From positions 1 to 35,293 of IMG/VR virus record IMGVR_UViG_3300030329_000267: a stretch of 35,293 bases of DNA; one strand, 5' to 3'. Source of the stretch: a virus. The first letter of the stretch is position 1. The number at the start of each line of letters is the position of its first letter. Shown piece after piece: positions 30,700 through 35,293 of this stretch. The notes under the pieces are model-generated. The model was not told where the DNA came from. It saw nothing but the letters and a program-made list of their open reading frames with translations, and searched no databases. The position numbers were made by a program, and so were the translations under genes.

Positions 30700-31879
30700 A
30701 ACTAGGAAAGAAATACTATATAATCCTGCAAGATTTAAAGTAATTGTAGCTGGGCGTAGATGGGGAAAGACTGTATTGAGTTTAATGTATTTATTAAAAG
30801 ATTCCTTTCAGCCTAATGAAAGAAGATGGTTCATAACACCCACGTATCGGCAAGGGAAGATGATTGTATTTCCAGTATTAAGACAAATGTTTGCAGGGTT
30901 TGATAATGCTAAACTAAATGAGAGTGAAATGAGTGTTGTGTTTAGTAATGGTGCAGAATTAGCAGTTAAAGGCGCAGATAATGAACATAATCTCAGAGGG
31001 GTTGAATTAACAAAAGCAGTTATGGATGAAATGGCTTATATCAAACCTCATGTCTGGGAAGAAATTATAATGCCTATGCTTGCAACCACTCAGGGGGAAT
31101 GTTTATTTATTGGAACACCCTCTGGCTATGATATAATGTATGAGCTTTACAACAAAGGACAATCGGATACTAATTGGAAGTCTTGGCAATTTAAAACCAT
31201 TGATGGAGGTTTTGTTCCTAAAGAAGAAATAGATTTAGCTAGAAGAACTATGGATGACATTGTATTTAGGCAAGAATTTGAAGGAAGTTTTGAAACAACT
31301 GGCAACAGAGCGGCTTATAATTTCAGTAGGGACGACCATTGTATAAAAGCAAATGAGCTGTCCAGCAATTTATGGTGGGGAGTCGATTTCAACGTAGACT
31401 ACATGACTGCTGTGTTAGCGTGTCAATTCACTGATGGAACAATACACTTCTTTGATGAGATTAGATTAAAGAATAGCAATACAGAAGAACTTGCTATAGC
31501 TATGAAAAAGATAGCCCCAAACATAGAGTGCTATCCAGACCCAGCGGGAAAAGCAAGATCAACGGTAAGCAGAAGATCCGACCATCAAATTTTAAGGGAT
31601 CATTCTTTTTTAATTAGAGCGAAGAAATCTCACCCTAGCCACATAGATAGGCTAAATGCTTTAAATAGAAAGTTAAAAGATGCAGAGGGTAGAATAGGAA
31701 TGACGGTTGATCCTAGTTGTACATATTTAATAAAAGACCTAGAGCAATGCCAAAGAGATAAAAAAGGTGGGTTGGCAAAAGATAATATAGAATTGACTCA
31801 TGCACTCGATGCTTGTTCGTATGCAATTAGTTATAAATTTCCAATACGCAGAATGATTGGAAAAATGATGGAGTGGTAA
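30677..31879 (+). CDS. terL: Terminase large subunit
   Basis: 400 residues. ATPase domain: Walker A AGRRWGKT (25-32), Walker B KAVMDEMAY with Asp117-Glu118, and FIGTPSG as the coupling motif. Nuclease domain: GVDFNVDY (Asp237), YPDPAGKAR and LTHALDACSY supply the acidic metal ligands. It pumps DNA into the procapsid through the portal and cuts genome ends. Length is slightly short but complete for this family. The start is the ATG within the small-subunit gene. Confidence 0.93.
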   Translation: MINWTVNKTRKEILYNPARFKVIVAGRRWGKTVLSLMYLLKDSFQPNERRWFITPTYRQGKMIVFPVLRQMFAGFDNAKLNESEMSVVFSNGAELAVKGADNEHNLRGVELTKAVMDEMAYIKPHVWEEIIMPMLATTQGECLFIGTPSGYDIMYELYNKGQSDTNWKSWQFKTIDGGFVPKEEIDLARRTMDDIVFRQEFEGSFETTGNRAAYNFSRDDHCIKANELSSNLWWGVDFNVDYMTAVLACQFTDGTIHFFDEIRLKNSNTEELAIAMKKIAPNIECYPDPAGKARSTVSRRSDHQILRDHSFLIRAKKSHPSHIDRLNALNRKLKDAEGRIGMTVDPSCTYLIKDLEQCQRDKKGGLAKDNIELTHALDACSYAISYKFPIRRMIGKMMEW

Positions 31880-31992
31880 TGCCTAACAAAAAAGCAAAAG
31901 AAAGAAAAAGAAAGAGATTAAAAAAGAATATGGAGTTAAAACGCACAGGGAGAACAGCTAAACAGAAACAAAAATACAAAAGGAAGAAATGA
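31879..31992 (+). CDS. Very basic micro-protein between terminase and portal (37 aa)
   Basis: TAATG start on the terL stop and ATGA-type overlap with the portal start. Over half of the residues are Lys or Arg (KKAKERKRKRLKKN), with almost no hydrophobic core. It could neutralise DNA or RNA, or aid packaging; or the ORF might only carry the portal ribosome binding site. Both couplings favour translation. Confidence 0.5.
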   Translation: MPNKKAKERKRKRLKKNMELKRTGRTAKQKQKYKRKK

Positions 31993-33344
31993 TGTATAAT
32001 TTTGGCAGATCAGCAAATAGAGTTGTTATCCCTGAAATGTCTGAGACTATTGTTTTAGATAGTGTAAAAGATGCTTATAAAGGATACTTAGAGAAAGAAG
32101 ATACAACTATAATGGAGTCACTTGATTTTTATTATAATCAAAATTTAGATAGACATTTAGAACAGTGGTTTGCTAGTGATAGTTTACAACAAGTCCCTCC
32201 ATTTATTCAATCTTGTGTCCCTAGATTTGCCAAGGCAAGAATGATGCTTTACAAAGAACCTCCACAAAGATTTTTAGCTGGTGAGATTAATCAAGATTAT
32301 AATGATCTAGCTTATAAATTAAATTCTAATACTAAAGAATTTGCTGAATTAACATGGCTGTTAGGGTGTTGTTGGTTCAAATCTCGTTATAATGAAAGAA
32401 AAAACAGATTGGAGTATGAAGTATTGCCTAATGTAAAAGAGTATTATTTTTATGGAGAAACAGAGCCATACGGTTATAGCTATGAAATAGAGGGAAACGC
32501 TACCGATAAAAGATATGTGTTTTGGTCTGAGGACAGAGATGGGATGCAAGGGATGCACTTTGAATTTGATGAAAAAGGAAAAAGATATTCTATTGAGTCA
32601 AATCCAGACATGGTAAATCCTTATGGAATTAATCCTATATCAAGAGCAATGTTCAGTAAAAACTCTTACGATGTAACTAGAGCCGCTTTACACATAGCAA
32701 TAGCAATGACAGAAATTGCATTAGGAACAAGATCAAGACTAGGACAGCCAGTATTTACTGGAATAGAAGAGGGGCAAAGTAAATTATCATCTGGCATTGA
32801 TAAAGCATTAATTTTGCCAGAGGGTGCAACATTTTCTTATCAATCACCAGCAGGGAGTCTTATTGAAATGATTGAAACTGCAAAGGCAATGGCTAATCAA
32901 ACAGCAGAGAACAATCAGCTTAGGATTAGATGGGGAGAATCTGGCGGAAACACACCAAGTGGAGAAGCGTTAAGAATATTAGAAATTGAAAATCTTGAAG
33001 CAAGAAAAAGTGATGAATCCCTATTTAGAGAATGGGAACATAGCAGATATGACATAGATAGAATAATACTTGAAACACATGGAGTAATTAATTTATCTGA
33101 AGATTATGCTGTTGATTTTGGTGAAGTATCTTATCCTATGTCACCACAAGAAGAAAGAGCATGGCTTGATTGGAAAATGGCAAATGGCATTATGTCTAGG
33201 AAAGATTTATTATTATATTTTAATCCAGACATGACAGATGAAGAGTTGGAAAATAAATTATCAGAAGTAGCAGAGGAAAACAGAGTACAAGCTGAGGCAA
33301 GCAAACCTACATCAACATTTCAAAGAATACTAAATGCCACCTAA
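31989..33344 (+). CDS. Portal protein
   Basis: 451 residues from ATG 31989; ATG 31992 has slightly better spacing from AGGAAG. The sequence FVSWAS-type core is not evident, but VPPFIQSCVPRFAKARMMLY, then NPYGINPISRAMFSKNSYDV and RIRWGESGGNTPSGEALRIL have the order of SPP1/HK97-like portals (an N-terminal wing, a clip and a long C-terminal stem). It is followed at once by a MuF-like gene, the usual arrangement. Residues from 336 onward align with the partial portal at the left edge. Confidence 0.82.
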   Translation: MMYNFGRSANRVVIPEMSETIVLDSVKDAYKGYLEKEDTTIMESLDFYYNQNLDRHLEQWFASDSLQQVPPFIQSCVPRFAKARMMLYKEPPQRFLAGEINQDYNDLAYKLNSNTKEFAELTWLLGCCWFKSRYNERKNRLEYEVLPNVKEYYFYGETEPYGYSYEIEGNATDKRYVFWSEDRDGMQGMHFEFDEKGKRYSIESNPDMVNPYGINPISRAMFSKNSYDVTRAALHIAIAMTEIALGTRSRLGQPVFTGIEEGQSKLSSGIDKALILPEGATFSYQSPAGSLIEMIETAKAMANQTAENNQLRIRWGESGGNTPSGEALRILEIENLEARKSDESLFREWEHSRYDIDRIILETHGVINLSEDYAVDFGEVSYPMSPQEERAWLDWKMANGIMSRKDLLLYFNPDMTDEELENKLSEVAEENRVQAEASKPTSTFQRILNAT

Positions 33345-34029
33345 GATTACACCAGCCATTGAAACTTTTATGGCTGATATTGCTTTAATGGAAAAAAAGT
33401 TTAATGCAGATTTAGCTAAATTAACAAAAAGATTGCAAGGCATGAGTGACACAGAACTGATAAGAACCATGCAAGAAGCTAATTTTTTTCAAGAAGTAAT
33501 TGATGCTGGATATGGAGATGCTTTAAATAAACTTGACGGTGAATATGCAAAAGTATTACAAGAAGCAGTAAAAGAAGCTAAGAAAAGAGGGGTTGATGTT
33601 TTAGGAACTGCAAGTATTGAGGGATTAGAAACACTCCAAGAATTAAATTATAATAGACTAATAGGCATGGGTGAAATATACGCTGATAATTTAAAAAGCC
33701 AGTTATTCCAATCTGTTTATACTGGTGGGACTCCTGCTGATATTATTGCAGGGTTAGGTGAAACCAATCTAGCTACACATCAAATGAATGTATTAGCCTA
33801 TGATAGTCTAAAAATATTTGATGATACAGCTAGATACAAAGTTTTTCAAGGACAAGATGTGAGGTGGACTTATGTTGGGCCGATTGATGATAGGACTAGG
33901 GATGCTTGTTTAAATACTGCTGGTAATGAGCCTAAAAATGGATACACAGAAAAAGAGGTTAATTCCTCTGATACTCCATTTGGCGTTAGAGGAGGTTTTA
34001 ATTGCCGACACAGTTGGATGATATTATGA
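33334..34029 (+). CDS. MuF-like minor head protein, second copy
   Basis: 231 residues, homologous along its length to 342-1031. Conserved blocks include MSDTELIRTMQEANFFQE, KIFDDTARYKVFQGQDVRWT and the C-terminal GGFNCRHSWM. Differences lie mostly in the middle. The start overlaps the portal stop and the end overlaps the next gene as ATGA, identical to the left copy. Confidence 0.8.
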   Translation: MPPKITPAIETFMADIALMEKKFNADLAKLTKRLQGMSDTELIRTMQEANFFQEVIDAGYGDALNKLDGEYAKVLQEAVKEAKKRGVDVLGTASIEGLETLQELNYNRLIGMGEIYADNLKSQLFQSVYTGGTPADIIAGLGETNLATHQMNVLAYDSLKIFDDTARYKVFQGQDVRWTYVGPIDDRTRDACLNTAGNEPKNGYTEKEVNSSDTPFGVRGGFNCRHSWMIL

Positions 34030-34490
34030 AAGCAAGGGATATACCAAAATTTAGGAAATGGGCATTACTTGGGGGCAAACTTGTTACAAGGATTGTAAAA
34101 GATGCTGGTAAGGGAATTAGTCAAGACCCAGATGGAAAACCTTTTCCAGCTTATAAAGAAAGTTACGCTAATTTAAAAAAGATAGGAAAAGCTGGAGCAA
34201 AAGGAACAGGTAAGAGCAGACAAATAAACCCTCCAGATTTAAGGCTTACTGGTGAGATGTTAAATTCAATTAAAGCACAAAAGCCAACAAATGACAGTGT
34301 TGAAATTAATTATAGATCTGGATTAAAGGTGTTAGGACATTCTAAAAAAAGAGGAAACAAAGCAAAAAGAAACATTATTGGATTAAATGACAAGAATTGG
34401 GAATTTGCTAAAGATTTTATTGCAGATGAAATAGATGATAGGATTATAAAATTTTATAAAAAAAAAGTAAAAATTGATTTAGAAATTTGA
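34026..34490 (+). CDS. Phage virion morphogenesis protein (Mu gpG-like), second copy
   Basis: 154 residues from ATG 34026, an ATGA overlap; an in-frame TTG at 34002 lies inside the MuF gene and is not needed. Aligns with 1028-1498 from the first residue (MKARDIPKFRKWALLGGKL). The basic loop differs in length and sequence, while LRLTGEMLNSIKAQKPTNDS is unchanged in protein and nearly so in DNA. Confidence 0.7.
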   Translation: MKARDIPKFRKWALLGGKLVTRIVKDAGKGISQDPDGKPFPAYKESYANLKKIGKAGAKGTGKSRQINPPDLRLTGEMLNSIKAQKPTNDSVEINYRSGLKVLGHSKKRGNKAKRNIIGLNDKNWEFAKDFIADEIDDRIIKFYKKKVKIDLEI

Positions 34491-34547
34491 CAATTTTAAA
34501 ATACTTAATAGTATTACTAAATTTTATTAACTAAAAAAGAGGACAGA

Positions 34548-35135
34548 ATGTCTGAAGATACCAATACACAGGAAGTGAAAAGTGAACCAAAGGCTTACGT
34601 TGAAAGACCATTGGTTGAAAAGCAAACATCAACAGAGATGGCAACTGATAGCCAGACTACTGACATAGAATTACCCGACTACGGTCAGTTAGTACAGGAA
34701 AGTAAAAAGTACAGAAAACGGGCGCAGGAATCTGAAGCTAGATTAGAAAAATTAAATAAAAAATTAGAATCTGATCGGCAGAAACAAATGGAAGAACAGA
34801 ACCAATGGCAACAACTAGCAGAAGAAAGGGCTGTAAAACTTGCAGAATTAGAGCCTTTAGTGGAAAAGTTTAAAAAAGAAGAAGCAGAACAAGTGGAGCA
34901 GATACTTGCAAAATTTACAGAAGAAGACAGGGAGCAATTTGGTGGATTATCTTTACCTCAACTTCGTGTCTTAGATAATAAATTAAATCAAAGTTCAACA
35001 GGTGTACCAGCAACAAGTGGAACTCCAGCCAGAGCAGTTAATCCTAATAATAAGGATTGGACTAACATGGATAAAGCAGAAAGACAGAGAAATTGGGGTG
35101 ACATTGTTAAAGGGTATGCTTTGAACAGAAAATAA
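34548..35135 (+). CDS. Capsid scaffold protein, second copy
   Basis: 195 residues, matching 1566-2150. The block IELPDYGQLVQESKKYRKRA is identical in protein and almost identical in DNA. The coiled-coil half has diverged, and the C-terminal ATSGTPARAVNPNNKDWT is conserved. The GAGGACAGA ribosome binding region is unchanged between copies although the 57-base gap upstream is not. Confidence 0.8.
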   Translation: MSEDTNTQEVKSEPKAYVERPLVEKQTSTEMATDSQTTDIELPDYGQLVQESKKYRKRAQESEARLEKLNKKLESDRQKQMEEQNQWQQLAEERAVKLAELEPLVEKFKKEEAEQVEQILAKFTEEDREQFGGLSLPQLRVLDNKLNQSSTGVPATSGTPARAVNPNNKDWTNMDKAERQRNWGDIVKGYALNRK

Positions 35136-35149
35136 CATAAGGAATAATT

Positions 35150-35293
35150 ATGGCTAATTATTATGGATTTACTGGTGATGTAACCCAGAAATCAGATATA
35201 GACGTATTTGTGCCGGAGCTAGATTTATGGCGTTTTCATAGGTAACTATGATTATTATTATTGAGGAATTAAGCGGGAAACCTAAGTGCAAAA
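35150..35293 (+). CDS. Major capsid protein, second copy, exon 1 only (cut by the window edge)
   Basis: Exon 1 is 35150-35220 and encodes the same MANYYGFTGDVTQKSD start with Ile for Val at residue 17; most differences from 2161-2231 are silent. The group I intron begins at 35221, and the window ends inside it, so exon 2 is not visible. AAGGAAT precedes the ATG. Confidence 0.85.
35221..35293 (+). ncRNA. Group I intron in the second MCP copy (5' 73 bases)
   Basis: Identical base for base to 2232-2304: the IGS, P2 with its GUAA loop, the 5' strand of P3 and the 5' side of P4/P5 are all present. The rest lies beyond the window. Confidence 0.88.

Larger units (their letters stand above)
32993..35293 (+). 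repeat. Right copy of the duplicated, diverged head module
   Basis: Matches 1-2304 gene for gene: portal end, MuF-like, gpG-like, scaffold, MCP exon 1, start of the intron. Base identity is patchy: low in much of the portal end and MuF gene, high in parts of the gpG-like and scaffold genes, and complete over the last 78 bases. The window stops inside this repeat. Confidence 0.9.

Noticed and set aside
1-35293. Search for integrase, repressor, tRNA genes, CRISPR arrays and insertion sequences
   Set aside because: None could be supported by eye on either strand. Absence of lysogeny genes is suggestive of a virulent phage but not proof.

Overview
The window is tailed-phage DNA of siphovirus type, AT-rich by eye, with every credible gene on the + strand and packed with ATGA/TAATG overlaps. 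Strong Shine-Dalgarno sequences, a lipobox protein in the lysis-like block and a tail fibre typical of marine metagenome phages (YadA-head-like repeats plus an S74 chaperone) suggest a phage of a Gram-negative, probably aquatic, bacterium. The host cannot be named. No integrase, repressor, DNA polymerase, tRNA or CRISPR array was seen, so replication probably relies on host enzymes.

Layout. 1-3290 holds head genes: the end of the portal, a MuF-like protein, a Mu gpG-like protein, the scaffold and the major capsid protein (MCP). 3354-8502 holds small virion-type proteins and a 1335-residue fibre. 8521-10949 is a run of small and membrane proteins ending in a putative endolysin. 10942-20769 holds a zinc-ribbon metallophosphatase, the head-tail adaptor, tail terminator, tail tube protein, frameshifted tail chaperone, tape measure and tail-tip genes. 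20770-20979 is a structured intergenic region with a likely promoter. 20980-28958 is the early/replication region: a histone-fold candidate, zinc ribbons, winged helix, SSB-like protein, HNH and GIY-YIG nucleases, replication-initiator-like protein, TAGT-like glycosyltransferase and a PAPS-reductase-like ATPase. 29062-30047 is a second small-gene operon, closed by a clear terminator at 30080. 30165-35293 is the packaging and head operon again: small terminase, large terminase, portal, MuF, gpG-like, scaffold and the start of an MCP gene.

Two observations stand out. First, the MCP gene is interrupted at 2232-2476 by a compact 245-nt group I intron with no ORF. I could fold P1 to P10 by hand, and splicing restores the reading frame at a conserved capsid motif. 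Second, bases 1-2304 and about 32993-35293 are diverged copies of one head module, about 33 kb apart. The second copy carries the same intron, and the last 78 bases of the window are an exact repeat of 2227-2304. The simplest reading is a circular or circularly permuted genome of about 33 kb assembled from two related strains, so that the contig wraps round and stops at the shared intron. A real tandem or duplicated module is the alternative.

Other notable points are a lambda-like GGGAAAC -1 frameshift site in the tail chaperone, a probable phage histone-fold protein, a possible DNA-modification cassette with no TET/JBP oxygenase in view, a promoter-like block repeated upstream of two operons, and a recurring gene junction in which one gene's C-terminal Gly-Gly-Lys codons form the next gene's ribosome binding site.
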